A DNA stretch of 64,000 nucleotides from Glaciihabitans tibetensis. Lineage in GTDB: Bacteria > Actinomycetota > Actinomycetes > Actinomycetales > Microbacteriaceae. Shown in pieces: positions 17,547 through 27,170 of this stretch. Both the position numbers and the translations under genes were made by a program. Numbering within the stretch: position 1 is the stretch's first letter; each line of letters begins with the position of its first letter. The DNA lies in assembly GCF_003003265.1 (NCBI RefSeq), contig NZ_PVTL01000001.1, forward strand, positions 248,001-312,000. Reading direction: 5' to 3'. Below the pieces are notes generated by a model. That model was not told the origin of the DNA, ran no database searches, and worked only from the letters and a program-made list of their open reading frames with translations.

Positions 17547-19100
17547 ATGGCAACGTTTGTTGACCAGGTGACATTGCACCTTCGTGCGGGCGGCGGCGGC
17601 GACGGCTGCGTCTCAGTCAAGCGTGAGAAGTTCAAGCCTCTCGCGGGCCCCGACGGCGGAAACGGCGGCAACGGCGGCAGCATCATCCTGGTCAGCGACC
17701 TCGGGACCACGACATTGCTCGGTCACCACCGCGCGCCTCACCGCAAGTCTGATCACGGCGGGCCCGGCATGGGTGACCACCGCGCAGGATTCGCCGGCCC
17801 CGACATCGAGCTGGCCGTGCCCGTGGGAACGGTCGTCAAAGATGCCGACGGCAACGAGCTCATCGACATGGACGTTGCGGGAGTGCGCTTCGTCGCGGCT
17901 CCCGGCGGAATGGGCGGGCTCGGCAACGCCGCGCTGGCCACCACGAAGCGCAAAGCCCCCGGCTTCGCTCTTCTCGGAACTCCCGGCTGGGAAGGTGACA
18001 TTCTTCTCGAGCTGAAGGTCGTTGCCGACATCGCACTCGTCGGATATCCGTCTGCCGGCAAGTCCAGCCTCATCGCTGCCATCTCCGCGGCGAAGCCGAA
18101 GATCGCTGACTACCCGTTCACCACCCTGCACCCCAACCTCGGTGTTGTTCAGGCCGGTGAGACTCGGTTCACGGTTGCCGACGTTCCCGGTCTGATCGAG
18201 GGCGCCAGCGAGGGAAAGGGTCTCGGCCTGGAGTTCCTTCGTCACGTTGAGCGCTGCACCGCGCTCCTGCACGTACTCGACTGCGCCACGCTCGAGCCGG
18301 GTCGCGACCCGCTCAGCGACCTCGACATCATTCTGGGTGAGCTTGCCGCATACCCGGTCCCCGAGGGGCAGACGCCGCTTCTCGAGCGTCCCCAGCTCAT
18401 CGCCTTGAACAAGATCGACGTTCCCGACGGCCGCGAACTCGCGTCGTTTGTGCGTGCCGAGCTCGAAGGCCGCGGCTACCGCGTTTTCGACGTTTCCGCC
18501 GTGTCGCGTGAGGGACTGCGCGAACTCAACTTTGCCCTGGCCGAACTCGTCGAAGCCGACCGCGCGATCCGTGCGCTTGAGCCGGTGGCGGAGCGCATTG
18601 TTATGCGCCCCCGTGCGGTCAATGAAGTTGACTTCACCGTGCGCGTCGAGGGCGGCTCTGGCGGCGACATCTACCGCGTGCTCGGAGAAAAGCCGGAGCG
18701 CTGGGTCGCCCAGACCAACTTCACCAACGACGAGGCCATTGGCTTCCTCGCCGACCGGCTCGCGAAGCTCGGCGTCGAGGAGCAGCTCTTCAAGTCAGGT
18801 GCCGTATCGGGTTCCACCGTGATCATCGGAGCGGGCAACGGCGTCATCTTCGACTGGGAGCCCACGCTCACGTCGACAGCCGAGTTGGTCACCGCCCCGC
18901 GTGGTACCGACTCGCGTCTGGACGACAGCACGCGTATGACCAGCAACAAGCGTCGCGAAACCTACCTGCAGCGCATGGACGCGAAGGCCGCGGCCCGTGC
19001 CGAGCTGCAGTCCGAGCGCACCGCCGGCGTCTGGAACGTGGACGACGAGATCGCGCTGGCCAGGGAGTCCGAGGACGACGACGCGGCTTCGCGTGACTAG
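17547..19100 (+). CDS. obg: Obg/CgtA family ribosome-assembly GTPase
   Basis: A 517-residue GTPase acting in late 50S assembly and stress control. It has the glycine-rich Obg fold (1-158, with AGGGGDG and [12 protein letters not shown]). The G domain follows, with G1 GYPSAGKSS (166-174), switch DVPGL (212-216) and NKID (288-291). The OCT domain spans about 345-425, and an acidic tail is typical of Actinobacteria. The start follows GAGGAG at good distance. Its last eight bases overlap the GTG of proB. Confidence 0.97.
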   Translation: MATFVDQVTLHLRAGGGGDGCVSVKREKFKPLAGPDGGNGGNGGSIILVSDLGTTTLLGHHRAPHRKSDHGGPGMGDHRAGFAGPDIELAVPVGTVVKDADGNELIDMDVAGVRFVAAPGGMGGLGNAALATTKRKAPGFALLGTPGWEGDILLELKVVADIALVGYPSAGKSSLIAAISAAKPKIADYPFTTLHPNLGVVQAGETRFTVADVPGLIEGASEGKGLGLEFLRHVERCTALLHVLDCATLEPGRDPLSDLDIILGELAAYPVPEGQTPLLERPQLIALNKIDVPDGRELASFVRAELEGRGYRVFDVSAVSREGLRELNFALAELVEADRAIRALEPVAERIVMRPRAVNEVDFTVRVEGGSGGDIYRVLGEKPERWVAQTNFTNDEAIGFLADRLAKLGVEEQLFKSGAVSGSTVIIGAGNGVIFDWEPTLTSTAELVTAPRGTDSRLDDSTRMTSNKRRETYLQRMDAKAAARAELQSERTAGVWNVDDEIALARESEDDDAASRD

Positions 19101-19884
19101 CCCCATCCTGGCGCGCGGGGACATCCACCGAGCGCGACGGATTGTCGTGAAGGTTGGGTCTTCCTCGATCAGTGGGGCGAATTCCGGGCAGATCCGTCCG
19201 CTCGTCGACGCCCTCGCGGGGGCGCACGAGCGTGGCACCGAGGTCATCCTCGTCTCATCCGGGGCTATCGCCACCGGCATGCCCTTTCTGAAGCTGGACG
19301 CGCGACCCACCGACCTGGCCACACAGCAGGCGGCTGCCGCGGTGGGGCAGAACCTGCTGATCTACCGCTACCAGGAGAGCCTCGACCGATACGGCATTGT
19401 GGCCGGCCAGGTGCTCCTGACGGCCGGTGATCTGGAAAACGTGACATCCCGCAGTAATGCCCAGCGGGCAATGGAGCGACTGATCGGGTTACACATCCTG
19501 CCCATCGTCAACGAGAACGACACTGTCGCGACCCATGAGATCCGGTTCGGTGACAACGATCGTCTGGCGGCGCTCGTCTCGCTGCTGGTACGGGCCGATC
19601 TGCTGGTGCTGCTCTCCGACGTTGACGCTCTCTACACCCGTCCGCCGCACGAGCCAGGGGCCGTGCGCATCGACGATGTGCCGTTCGGAGACGACCTCGC
19701 CGGAGTGACCTTCGGGGACATCGGATCTGCCGGGGTCGGCACCGGGGGAGCGGGCACGAAGGTAGCGGCCGCAAAGCTTGCAGCCTCCTCGGGCACTGCC
19801 GTTCTGCTTACGGCCACCCACCGGGTTTCTGATGCCCTTGCCGGGGCAGACATCGGTACCTGGTTTCACGCGAACACTCGCTGA
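19093..19884 (+). CDS. proB: Glutamate 5-kinase
   Basis: A 263-residue amino-acid kinase catalysing the first step of proline synthesis from glutamate. IVVKVGSSS near the N-terminus binds the phosphates; [11 protein letters not shown] and the [15 protein letters not shown] loop are conserved. It ends after the kinase domain and lacks the C-terminal PUA domain found in many bacteria. The GTG at 19093 overlaps the end of obg and gives a family-like N-terminus. proA follows, so this is the usual proBA pair. Confidence 0.95.
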   Translation: MTSPILARGDIHRARRIVVKVGSSSISGANSGQIRPLVDALAGAHERGTEVILVSSGAIATGMPFLKLDARPTDLATQQAAAAVGQNLLIYRYQESLDRYGIVAGQVLLTAGDLENVTSRSNAQRAMERLIGLHILPIVNENDTVATHEIRFGDNDRLAALVSLLVRADLLVLLSDVDALYTRPPHEPGAVRIDDVPFGDDLAGVTFGDIGSAGVGTGGAGTKVAAAKLAASSGTAVLLTATHRVSDALAGADIGTWFHANTR

Positions 19885-19911
19885 GTCCGGCCCGTGCCCG
19901 CCGTTCTGGCC

Positions 19912-19917
19912 TAAACT
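19912..19917 (+). promoter_or_regulatory. -10 box giving a probable leaderless proA transcript
   Basis: TAAACT ends six bases before the ATG of proA, so transcription would begin at the start codon itself. proA has no ribosome binding site upstream, which fits a leaderless message. Confidence 0.5.
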
Positions 19918-19923
19918 TGGGCC

Positions 19924-21192
19924 ATGTCGCAGAACGTCGTCACCGGGCCCACATTTCTTGCGAAACTCGATGCGTCACGAGAGGCTGCACGGGTTCTCGC
20001 GACCGCCACGGCGGGTCAGAAGGATGCCGCGCTGCGGGCAATCGCCGACGTCGTAGCGTCCTCTGCCGAGCGAATTCTTCCGGCCAATGACCTCGACCTC
20101 GCCAACGCTCGCGAGAACGGATTGAGCGCGGGGATGCAAGACAGGCTGCGTCTCGACGCGGCGCGGCTGGGTGCGCTGGCTGAGGCCGTGCGCGAAGTTG
20201 CCGCGCTGACCGATCCGATCGGCCAGGTGGTGCGCGGGTCAACCCTCCCGAACGGTCTCAAGATCGCCCAGGTCCGCGTGCCGTTCGGCGTGGTCGGAGC
20301 GATCTACGAGGCGCGGCCCAACGTGACCATCGACATTGCCGCTCTCGCCCTCAAGAGCGGAAACGCTGCGGTGCTGCGGGGTGGGTCTGCGGCGCAGAAC
20401 ACGAACGCCGTCCTGGTTGAGCTGCTGCAGGAAGCCATAGCCGGAGTGGGACTCCCCGCGGACTCGGTGCAGACGATCGACGAGTTTGGCCGTGATGGCG
20501 CCGCCCAACTTATGCGAGCGCGCGGATACGTTGACGTATTGATCCCCCGGGGAAGTGCCGACCTCATCAACACCGTGGTGAGCCAGTCGACGGTTCCGGT
20601 GATCGAAACCGGCGCGGGAGTGGTGCACATCTTCCTCGACGAGTCGGCGGACGAATCAAGCGCGGTAGACATTGTCCATAACGCGAAGGTGCAGCGCCCG
20701 AGCGTCTGCAACGCGCTGGAAACCCTTCTCGTGCACCGGGCGGTGGCTGAGCAACTACTGCCGCCCGTCCTGGCGGCGCTTCGCGCCTCAGGTGTCACCA
20801 TCCATGGCGACGAGGCGACGCGGGCGATCGTTGCAGACGTGGTGCCCGCCACCGAGGAGGACTGGGCGACGGAATACATGTCGCTCGATCTTTCCGTGCG
20901 TGTCGTGGACGACCTCGACGCCGCGATGGACCATATCCGCCGGTACTCGACGCACCATACCGAATCGATCATCACCAATAACCTTGCGCGGGCGGAACGG
21001 TTCCTCGCCGAGGTCGACTCCGCCGTGGTCATGGTGAACGCTTCCACACGGTTCACCGACGGCGGTGAGTTCGGCTTTGGGGCAGAAGTAGGCATTTCCA
21101 CCCAGAAGCTCCACGCCCGCGGTCCGATGGGTTTGGGCGAGTTAACCAGCACAAAGTGGGTTGTGCGCGGCACCGGCCACGTGCGCGGCTAG
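19924..21192 (+). CDS. proA: Glutamate-5-semialdehyde dehydrogenase (gamma-glutamyl phosphate reductase)
   Basis: A 422-residue aldehyde-dehydrogenase-fold enzyme performing the second step of proline synthesis with NADPH. The catalytic cysteine is C262 in QRPSVCNALETLL. FGVVGAIYEARPNVT in the cofactor-binding half and FGFGAEVGISTQKLHARGPMGL near the C-terminus are diagnostic. The length is standard. It lies 39 bases after proB and has its own predicted leaderless promoter. Confidence 0.97.
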   Translation: MSQNVVTGPTFLAKLDASREAARVLATATAGQKDAALRAIADVVASSAERILPANDLDLANARENGLSAGMQDRLRLDAARLGALAEAVREVAALTDPIGQVVRGSTLPNGLKIAQVRVPFGVVGAIYEARPNVTIDIAALALKSGNAAVLRGGSAAQNTNAVLVELLQEAIAGVGLPADSVQTIDEFGRDGAAQLMRARGYVDVLIPRGSADLINTVVSQSTVPVIETGAGVVHIFLDESADESSAVDIVHNAKVQRPSVCNALETLLVHRAVAEQLLPPVLAALRASGVTIHGDEATRAIVADVVPATEEDWATEYMSLDLSVRVVDDLDAAMDHIRRYSTHHTESIITNNLARAERFLAEVDSAVVMVNASTRFTDGGEFGFGAEVGISTQKLHARGPMGLGELTSTKWVVRGTGHVRG

Positions 21193-21220
21193 AATTCACT
21201 AGTCCCGAACGGAGAATCGC

Positions 21221-21418
21221 ATGACGCTGCTACTGACCCTTCTCGCCACCACGAGCGAAGAGCACCACCCGATCCTGATGCCGCCCCTGGCGTTCGCAGG
21301 CGTTGCCTTCGCAGTGTTCCTCGTGCTGGGCGTCACGACCTGGAGCTTCCGCGACGTGGCGAACCGTCACAGCCAGAAGTTCGGCAACAGCTCCAGCGAC
21401 CACCACACCGGCCACTAG
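21221..21418 (+). CDS. Small single-pass membrane protein
   Basis: A 65-residue protein with one membrane helix (about 21-44) and a hydrophilic C-terminus rich in His and Ser. It is preceded by CGGAGA about ten bases before the ATG and sits between proA and nadD with short gaps. Small proteins of this kind occur at the same place in related genomes to my recollection, but I know no function. Coding potential is supported by the RBS, the helix and the tight packing. Confidence 0.7.
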   Translation: MTLLLTLLATTSEEHHPILMPPLAFAGVAFAVFLVLGVTTWSFRDVANRHSQKFGNSSSDHHTGH

Positions 21419-21430
21419 GACTACCTCTCT

Positions 21431-22030
21431 ATGGCAGACAGCGCCCCCCGGCGCTCCCGAATTGGGGTCATGGGCGGCACCTTCGACCCCATCCACAACG
21501 GTCACCTGGTCGCGGCCAGCGAAGTGCAGCAGCACTTCGACCTGGACGAAGTCATCTTTGTTCCCACCGGGCAGCCCTGGATGAAACCCCGCGTCACCGC
21601 CGGGGAACACCGGTACCTGATGACGGTGATCGCGACGGCGGCGAACCCGCGATTCACGGTCAGCCGAGTGGACATCGACCGTGATGGCCCGACGTACACC
21701 ATTGACACCCTCCGAGACATCCGCCGAGAACGGCCAGACGCCGACATCCTCTTCATCTCGGGCGCCGACGCCATTGCCCAAATTTTGGAATGGAAGGATG
21801 TCGCGGAGCTGTGGTCCCTCGCCGACTTCGTCGCGGTCTCCCGCCCGGGCCATGACCTGTCCATTAGCGCATTGCCGGAGCAGGGCGTAAGCTCGCTAGA
21901 AGTCCCCGCGCTGTCAATCTCTTCCACTGATTGCCGGAGCAGGGTGAGCCGGGGTTTTCCGGTCTGGTATTTGGTTCCCGATGGTGTCGTTCAGTACATC
22001 TCCAAACACCACTTATATCGGAGTAATTGA
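21431..22030 (+). CDS. nadD: Nicotinate-nucleotide adenylyltransferase
   Basis: A 199-residue cytoplasmic enzyme that adenylates nicotinate mononucleotide in NAD synthesis. The nucleotidyltransferase signature [12 protein letters not shown] (15-26) and the ISST motif near the C-terminus are intact. The length is typical. Its TGA overlaps the ATG of the next gene by one base, so translation is coupled to the acidic membrane protein downstream. Confidence 0.96.
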   Translation: MADSAPRRSRIGVMGGTFDPIHNGHLVAASEVQQHFDLDEVIFVPTGQPWMKPRVTAGEHRYLMTVIATAANPRFTVSRVDIDRDGPTYTIDTLRDIRRERPDADILFISGADAIAQILEWKDVAELWSLADFVAVSRPGHDLSISALPEQGVSSLEVPALSISSTDCRSRVSRGFPVWYLVPDGVVQYISKHHLYRSN

Positions 22031-23682
22031 TGACGACATTCCAGGATCCGCCCTACCAGAGTAGGCGGGCCGTTCGCCAGAGCGGACACGTTGACGACGT
22101 AGAAGTTGACGCCCCTGTACGTCCGGCGACCGCTCGCACGGGGCGCCGCGCACAGCTGCCGTCTGCCACAGAGTGGAACGGCGAGGACGGCACGGGCGCA
22201 TCGGGTGGTACGGGCACCCCCGCGCCGCCAGCAACCCTGACTCTCGCGACCCCGCTCCAGCCGCAGATCCCCGTCTATGACGCTCCGGCGAGTGAGACGG
22301 ATACAACAGAGGCGATCGGCGGTTCCGGAGCTGGAACCCACCGTGCGCCGGCGTCCACCGCGACGACCTCCGGGGCGTCGGTTGCCGCCTCCACGACCCA
22401 GGGACGGCGGGCCTCGCTCGCCACAGGCCAGATGCACTCCGGCATTGCCGCCGCTGCGCTCGATTCCGCGCCCTCCGTCGCTGCAGCAACCCCAGTTGCG
22501 GTTGAGCCTGCTCCTGCTGAAGCTCCCGCATCTCCGGCTAATGTCGAGCCTCCGACTGTTGTCGAGCCTGCGACTATCGTCGAGCCTGCTCCGGTTGTAG
22601 CTGAGCCCGCGCCTGCCCCGGCTGTTGTAGCGCCGCAGCCTGACCGTCCCCTTACGCGTCGCGAGCTCCGCGAGGCGCGGGTCGCGGCCGAACGCGCGGC
22701 CGGAATGGCAGAAGTTCCCGAGGCTATTGTCTCTATCCTGAACTCCGGCCCGATCATCCTTCCCTACCTGTCCAGCCCAGCCACGACGCCGCTGTCTCCG
22801 GGCGCGGCGGCGGTGGCGAACGAGGACGATGCCGTGGGGCATCCGCGGTCCGCACGGGTCGAGACTGCGCTGGCCGAATTCGACGAGCTGACCCGCGAGC
22901 ACGAGGGTGACGCGGTGCCAATCGGGGCCGAGGAGCACCCCGCTGCGCCGGTATCTACCTGGGGCATGCCGCTGGAACCCAGCTCCGCCAACGACGGCAT
23001 AGCCAATGACGTGGCGGCTAATGACGTCACACCCGCCGTCGACGTTGACGACGAAGACGACGACGTGATCGACGCCAGCGACAAGGTTGCCCCGGTCGAG
23101 CCTGAGCTGCAGGCCGAATCTGTGTCTGAGTCCCAGCCCGAACTCGATTCTGAGCCGATCGTCGTGCCGATGTTCATTGAACCCGGGCAGACTCCCGTCT
23201 CGAACCGCGGTGCCGGCCACTGGTCGGTCAACTCCGACACGGACGACGACATTGAGTCGCTCGAAAACACCGTTACCCGCTCCGTTGGTGCGGGCGGTGC
23301 GCTCACGACCAGCGCGCTCGTTCTTCCTTCTTTCCCTCAGTCCTCCGATCTCACCACGCCCTACCTGGCGACCGGTGAGACGATGTTGACCGGATCCATC
23401 GACCTGCCGCGGAGCCTTGGTTCCACGGGTGTGCACCCCAGTCAGGTTGATAATTCCGACTTCGACGTCGACCCTCTCGACCGCGAAGTGCCGACGACTG
23501 ATTCGGCTCCCGTGCGTGCCATCCGTGCCGTCAGCACGCACACCGGCAGCAACGGGCTGATCACGTCGAAGAAGCCGCAGGGAAACCACATGCTTACAGT
23601 TCTTGTGGTCTCATCTTCTGGGCTCGCCGTCGTCGTCGTCGGACTGCTCATCGCTGGGGTGTCCAGCGGTCTGTTCCAGTAA
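22030..23682 (+). CDS. Large low-complexity tail-anchored protein between nadD and rsfS
   Basis: A 550-residue protein with almost no predicted globular part. The first 170 residues are Ala/Thr/Pro-rich. A Pro-Ala-Val-Glu repeat stretch (EPAPxVxE pattern, about 155-205) leads to a short charged helix, LTRRELREARVAAERAAG. A long acidic Asp/Glu-rich region follows, and a single membrane helix (about 523-545) ends at the C-terminus. This topology puts the bulk in the cytoplasm. I do not recognise a domain. The LTRRELREAR segment recurs in actinobacterial membrane proteins with disordered tails. It is coupled to nadD and precedes rsfS. Confidence 0.75.
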   Translation: MTTFQDPPYQSRRAVRQSGHVDDVEVDAPVRPATARTGRRAQLPSATEWNGEDGTGASGGTGTPAPPATLTLATPLQPQIPVYDAPASETDTTEAIGGSGAGTHRAPASTATTSGASVAASTTQGRRASLATGQMHSGIAAAALDSAPSVAAATPVAVEPAPAEAPASPANVEPPTVVEPATIVEPAPVVAEPAPAPAVVAPQPDRPLTRRELREARVAAERAAGMAEVPEAIVSILNSGPIILPYLSSPATTPLSPGAAAVANEDDAVGHPRSARVETALAEFDELTREHEGDAVPIGAEEHPAAPVSTWGMPLEPSSANDGIANDVAANDVTPAVDVDDEDDDVIDASDKVAPVEPELQAESVSESQPELDSEPIVVPMFIEPGQTPVSNRGAGHWSVNSDTDDDIESLENTVTRSVGAGGALTTSALVLPSFPQSSDLTTPYLATGETMLTGSIDLPRSLGSTGVHPSQVDNSDFDVDPLDREVPTTDSAPVRAIRAVSTHTGSNGLITSKKPQGNHMLTVLVVSSSGLAVVVVGLLIAGVSSGLFQ

Positions 23683-23720
23683 ATTTCGCTCTTCACTTTT
23701 CACTCACTCCAAAGGACCTC

Positions 23721-24098
23721 GTGACTGCTTCTCCCCGCGCCATCGAACTCGTCAACGTCGCTGCCCGCGCCGCCGACTCCAAGCAAGCGGAAGACCTCGT
23801 GGCTTTGGACGTTTCCGGTCCTCTGCCGCTGACGGACATCTTCCTGCTCGCCACCGGACGCAACGAGCGCAACGTCGTCGCGATCGCCGGCGAAATCGAA
23901 GACAAGATGAACGAGATTGGCGTCAAGACGCTCCGTCGTGAAGGCCGCCAGGAAGGTCGTTGGATTCTTCTCGACTTCGGCGACATTGTCGTGCACGTCT
24001 TCCACGAAGAAGACCGCCTGTACTACTCGCTTGAGCGCCTCTGGAAGGACTGCCCGTCGGTTGAGCTGGCTCTCACCGTGAGCGAGTCCGCCGAGTAG
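23721..24098 (+). CDS. rsfS: Ribosomal silencing factor RsfS
   Basis: A 125-residue Iojap-family protein that binds uL14 on the 50S subunit and blocks subunit joining during nutrient limitation. Typical segments are DLVALDVSGPLPLTDIFLLATG, EGRQEGRWILLDFGDIVVHVF and EEDRLYYSLERLW. GTG 23721 follows AAAGGA. It sits in the usual obg-nadD-rsfS block. Confidence 0.96.
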   Translation: MTASPRAIELVNVAARAADSKQAEDLVALDVSGPLPLTDIFLLATGRNERNVVAIAGEIEDKMNEIGVKTLRREGRQEGRWILLDFGDIVVHVFHEEDRLYYSLERLWKDCPSVELALTVSESAE

Positions 24099-24130
24099 CT
24101 TCGGGCGGCCACGACTTCGGGTAGCCATGA
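24099..24130 (+). repeat. 16-base direct repeat at the rsfS-metN junction
   Basis: CTTCGGGCGGCCACGA (24099-24114) and CTTCGGGTAGCCATGA (24115-24130) match at 13 of 16 positions. The first copy starts directly after the rsfS stop and the second contains the metN start codon. Confidence 0.6.
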
Positions 24131-25122
24131 TTTCCCTCACCTCTGTCTCCAAGTCCTTTGGTTCCGGCGCCCGGCGCACCGTGGCTCTTGACAATGTTTC
24201 TCTCGACGTTCCGGAGGGAGACATCTTCGGTGTGGTCGGACAAAGTGGTGCCGGAAAAAGCACGTTGATTCGCACGGTGAACCTGCTCGAACGTCCCGAT
24301 TCCGGGTCTATCCGGGTGGATGGACAAGAACTCACCGCCCTCGGAGACAACGACCTTCGGGTCGCCCGCCAGGGTATCGGCATGGTGTTTCAGCACTTCA
24401 ACCTACTCTCGAGCCGCACGGTCCAGGGAAACGTCGAGTTCGCACTCGAAGTTATCGGCGTTGATTCGCGCGAACGAAAACGGCGTGCCGCTGAGATCCT
24501 CGACCTCGTGGGTCTCGGAGCGAAGGCGTCCTCGTTTCCGTCTCAGCTGTCCGGGGGACAGAAGCAGCGTGTCGGAATCGCCCGTGCCCTCGCCGCGCGA
24601 CCGCGCGTTTTGCTCTCGGATGAAGCCACGAGCGCCCTCGATCCGGAAACCACACGGTCGATCCTCGAGTTGTTCCGCACCATCAACCGGGACCTCGGGC
24701 TCACCGTGCTTCTGATCACCCACGAGATGGACGTGGTGAAAACGATCTGCGACTCGGCCGCACTGCTCGAGGCCGGACAAATCAAGGAGAACGGCCGACT
24801 GGTCGAGCTGATCTCCACACCCGGGTCGCGGCTCGCGCGCGACCTGTTCCCGCTGGGAGCCATCGGCGAGCTGCCCGGTACAACGGTGATCGACATCACT
24901 TTCAGCGGCGGTAACGCCGACCGCCCGGTCATCGCGCAGCTGGCCCGGGACCACGCGATCGACGTCAGCATCCTCGGCGCCGCAATCGAGACCATCGCGG
25001 GCAATCAGGCCGGCAGAACCCGGCTGGGCCTGCCGGGCGACGCGCGAAGCAATGCCGCTGCCATCGCCGATCTGCGGGCACAGGGCCTCCTTGTAGAGAT
25101 CGTCGGGGGAGCAGCAGCATGA
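24127..25122 (+). CDS. metN: Methionine ABC transporter ATP-binding protein
   Basis: A 331-residue ATPase powering D/L-methionine uptake. Walker A is GQSGAGKST (38-46), the signature is LSGGQKQR (from 141), and LLSDEATSALD is the Walker B. The C-terminal 80 residues form the NIL/ACT-like domain that senses methionine and inhibits transport. It overlaps metI by four bases. The start lies 28 bases after rsfS, with no SAM or S-box riboswitch in the gap, so transcription may come through from rsfS. Confidence 0.95.
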   Translation: MISLTSVSKSFGSGARRTVALDNVSLDVPEGDIFGVVGQSGAGKSTLIRTVNLLERPDSGSIRVDGQELTALGDNDLRVARQGIGMVFQHFNLLSSRTVQGNVEFALEVIGVDSRERKRRAAEILDLVGLGAKASSFPSQLSGGQKQRVGIARALAARPRVLLSDEATSALDPETTRSILELFRTINRDLGLTVLLITHEMDVVKTICDSAALLEAGQIKENGRLVELISTPGSRLARDLFPLGAIGELPGTTVIDITFSGGNADRPVIAQLARDHAIDVSILGAAIETIAGNQAGRTRLGLPGDARSNAAAIADLRAQGLLVEIVGGAAA

Positions 25123-25886
25123 TCGACACCACCAGCCCGGACTTCTGGCCCGACTTGTTCGAGGTTTTGCTCCTGGGCACGGGCCAGACGCTGTACATGG
25201 TCTTTTTTGCCCTTCTGTTCACCGTGCTGATCGGGCTGCCAATTGGCATCCTGCTGGTCGGAACCGAACGCGGCGGATTGTTCGAGCGTCCGTTCGGCTC
25301 GCTCGCCTTCGGCCGGATTCTGAATCGGGTACTGGACTTCATCGTCAACCTCGGGCGCAGCGTTCCGTTCATCATCCTGATGATCGCGATCATCCCGTTC
25401 ACGCGGGTGGTGGTCGGAACCTTCATTGGGCCCACGGCCGCCATCGTGCCGCTGTCGCTCGTGGCCATCCCGTTCTTCGCCAGAATGGTGGAGATCTCGA
25501 TCAAAGAGGTTGACCCAGGTCTGTCCGAGGCCGCGCATTCCCTCGGCGCTTCGCGCTGGCTGATTGTGCGGAAGGTGTTTATACCCGAGGCGCTGCCAGG
25601 GATGCTGCTCGGCCTGGCTACTACCGTGACATCCATCATCAACTTCTCTGCAATGGTCGGCGTCGTCGCCGGCGGCGGATTGGGGAACGTCGCTGTTACC
25701 TACGGTTACCAGCGGTACAGCACGATCCACATGGTCGCCGTTATCATCATTATCTTCGTGATCGTGATGATCCTGCAGGGCGTCGCTACCCACTTCGCGA
25801 AGAAGTTTGCACGCACGTCCATCGGAGAATCACGCGCCCAGACGATCGGGCGCAAGGTCGTTCGCGACAGCCCGGTTGGCCCCTAA
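25119..25886 (+). CDS. metI: Methionine ABC transporter permease
   Basis: A 255-residue inner-membrane component with about five helices. The permease coupling motif EAAHSLGASRWLIVRKVFIPEALPG is typical of MetI. It is preceded by metN (ATGA overlap) and followed by metQ, giving a complete importer. The C-terminal 30 residues after the last helix are basic and polar, somewhat longer than in E. coli. Confidence 0.95.
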   Translation: MIDTTSPDFWPDLFEVLLLGTGQTLYMVFFALLFTVLIGLPIGILLVGTERGGLFERPFGSLAFGRILNRVLDFIVNLGRSVPFIILMIAIIPFTRVVVGTFIGPTAAIVPLSLVAIPFFARMVEISIKEVDPGLSEAAHSLGASRWLIVRKVFIPEALPGMLLGLATTVTSIINFSAMVGVVAGGGLGNVAVTYGYQRYSTIHMVAVIIIIFVIVMILQGVATHFAKKFARTSIGESRAQTIGRKVVRDSPVGP

Positions 25887-25969
25887 GTTTCCCCTCGCTC
25901 CACCCCACTGCGACCGAAGTCAGCATCACGGTCGTGTTCCTCCCAACCCCTACGAGAAGAGTTCTTCCC

Positions 25970-26803
25970 ATGCGATTCACCCCTCGCAACGCGCGCCTTG
26001 CTGGTGCCGCCGTTGTCGCCGTTCTGGCGCTTGGCCTCACCGCCTGCTCGTCCGCTGACTCCGACTCCGCCGATAGCGACTCTGGCAGCCTCGGCACAAT
26101 CAAAGTCGGCGCTCTCGCGACCCCCGCTGGCGACATCCTGAATTTCGTTTCTGAAAATCTGGCGGATGACGCGGGGCTCACGATCGAGTACACCGACTTC
26201 ACCGACTACAACACCCCGAACATCGCGTTGAGTGACGGGTCGATCGATGCGAACCTGTTCCAGAACGCCACCTTCCTCGAGACCTACAACGAGCAGGCCG
26301 GCGGCACGCTGGTTTCGGTCGGCGAGGTGTACCTCCCGAGCGCCGCGTTCTACAGCGACAAGGTCTCCAGTCTCGACGAGCTCGAAGACGGCGCAGAAAT
26401 CGCCATCCCAAACGACCCCACCAACGAGGGCCGTGCGCTCAAGATCCTCGCGGCCGAAGGCCTCATCGAGGTCACTGAGAATCCGACCACGCTGAACGAC
26501 ATCACCGCGAACCCGAGCGACTTCGAATTCACGGAAATCGAGAACGCCACTCTGGCGCAGGCGCTTCCTGACGTGGACGCGGCGTTCGTGACGATCTCCT
26601 TCGCTCTGCCCGCCGGGTTGACCGCTGACGACGCGATTCTTGTCGAGGACGCGGACAGTCCCTATAGCAATGTGCTCGCGACGTCTGCTGAGCTTGAGGA
26701 CGACCCGCGGATCGCGAAGCTCTACGAGCTTCTGCTGGACCCCGCCACCCAGGAATACATGAACGAGACCTGGGGTGGACTCGTCATCCCGGAAGCCCAG
26801 TAA
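25970..26803 (+). CDS. metQ: Methionine ABC transporter substrate-binding lipoprotein
   Basis: A 277-residue surface lipoprotein of the NLPA/MetQ family. The signal peptide ends in GLTAC with the lipidated cysteine at 26, followed by a Ser/Asp-rich linker. The mature domain shows IKVGALATPAGDIL, EYTDFTDYNTPNIALSDGSIDANLFQ and the C-terminal PATQEYMNETWGG. The ATG at 25970 gives a normal signal peptide and follows AGAAGAG; the open frame before it adds unrelated residues. Confidence 0.95.
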   Translation: MRFTPRNARLAGAAVVAVLALGLTACSSADSDSADSDSGSLGTIKVGALATPAGDILNFVSENLADDAGLTIEYTDFTDYNTPNIALSDGSIDANLFQNATFLETYNEQAGGTLVSVGEVYLPSAAFYSDKVSSLDELEDGAEIAIPNDPTNEGRALKILAAEGLIEVTENPTTLNDITANPSDFEFTEIENATLAQALPDVDAAFVTISFALPAGLTADDAILVEDADSPYSNVLATSAELEDDPRIAKLYELLLDPATQEYMNETWGGLVIPEAQ

Positions 26804-26815
26804 TACGCTTCGCGT

Positions 26816-26857
26816 ACTGCCCCCGGCCCGGAAATACGTTTCTGGGACGGGGGCAGT
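26816..26857 (+). terminator. Terminator of metNIQ
   Basis: ACTGCCCCCG (26816-26825) pairs with CGGGGGCAGT (26848-26857), with an inner arm CCC/GGG and GAAA/TTTC. TTTC follows directly. It starts 13 bases after the metQ stop. Confidence 0.88.
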
Positions 26858-26947
26858 TTCTGCCTCAGGCGGGGGCACCCTTCTGCCTCAGACGGAGCCA
26901 GCCTTCTGCCTCAGACGGCGCTAGCCTTCTGTCTCGGACGCAGCCAG
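26856..26947 (+). repeat. Four 23-base tandem repeats after metQ
   Basis: Units at 26856-26878, 26879-26901, 26902-26924 and 26925-26947 share the pattern CCTTCTGCCTCAGACGGnG. The block starts at the 3' end of the metQ terminator. No open frame uses it. Confidence 0.8.
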
Positions 26948-27048
26948 ACACGCCCGGGCGTCGCTCATCCCGTGTCGGTGTGTCGGAGAAGGTCCAACTG
27001 TGTAGTAATCTATTCAAGTTGCCTTTACGGAACAGAAAAAGTGAATAT

Positions 27049-27122
27049 GGGTCCATGGCGCAGCCCGGTAGCGCACCTGCATGGCATGCAGGGGGTCAGG
27101 GGTTCGAATCCCCTTGGATCCA
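27049..27122 (+). tRNA. tRNA-Ala (anticodon GGC)
   Basis: A full cloverleaf is readable. The acceptor stem GGGTCCA/TGGATCC contains the G3-U70 wobble pair that identifies alanine tRNAs. The anticodon stem CCTGC/GCAGG encloses loop ATGGCAT with anticodon GGC, and the T arm is AGGGG-TTCGAAT-CCCCT. A73 is the discriminator; the next bases are CCC, so the CCA end is not encoded and must be added enzymatically. Confidence 0.96.
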
Positions 27123-27170
27123 CCCACGTCCTGTTTCGGGACAGAAAAACGGGACAAAGAAACGGTACGT

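Noticed and set aside
21991..23589. A 532-residue minus-strand frame opposite the acidic protein
   Set aside because: Arg/Gly-rich shadow; the plus-strand gene has translational coupling, a membrane helix and fitting codon use.
24099..24126. SAM riboswitch before metN
   Set aside because: The gap is only 28 bases and contains just a direct repeat.
27006..27011. TAATCT as a -10 box for tRNA-Ala
   Set aside because: No -35 hexamer at a suitable distance; too weak to annotate.
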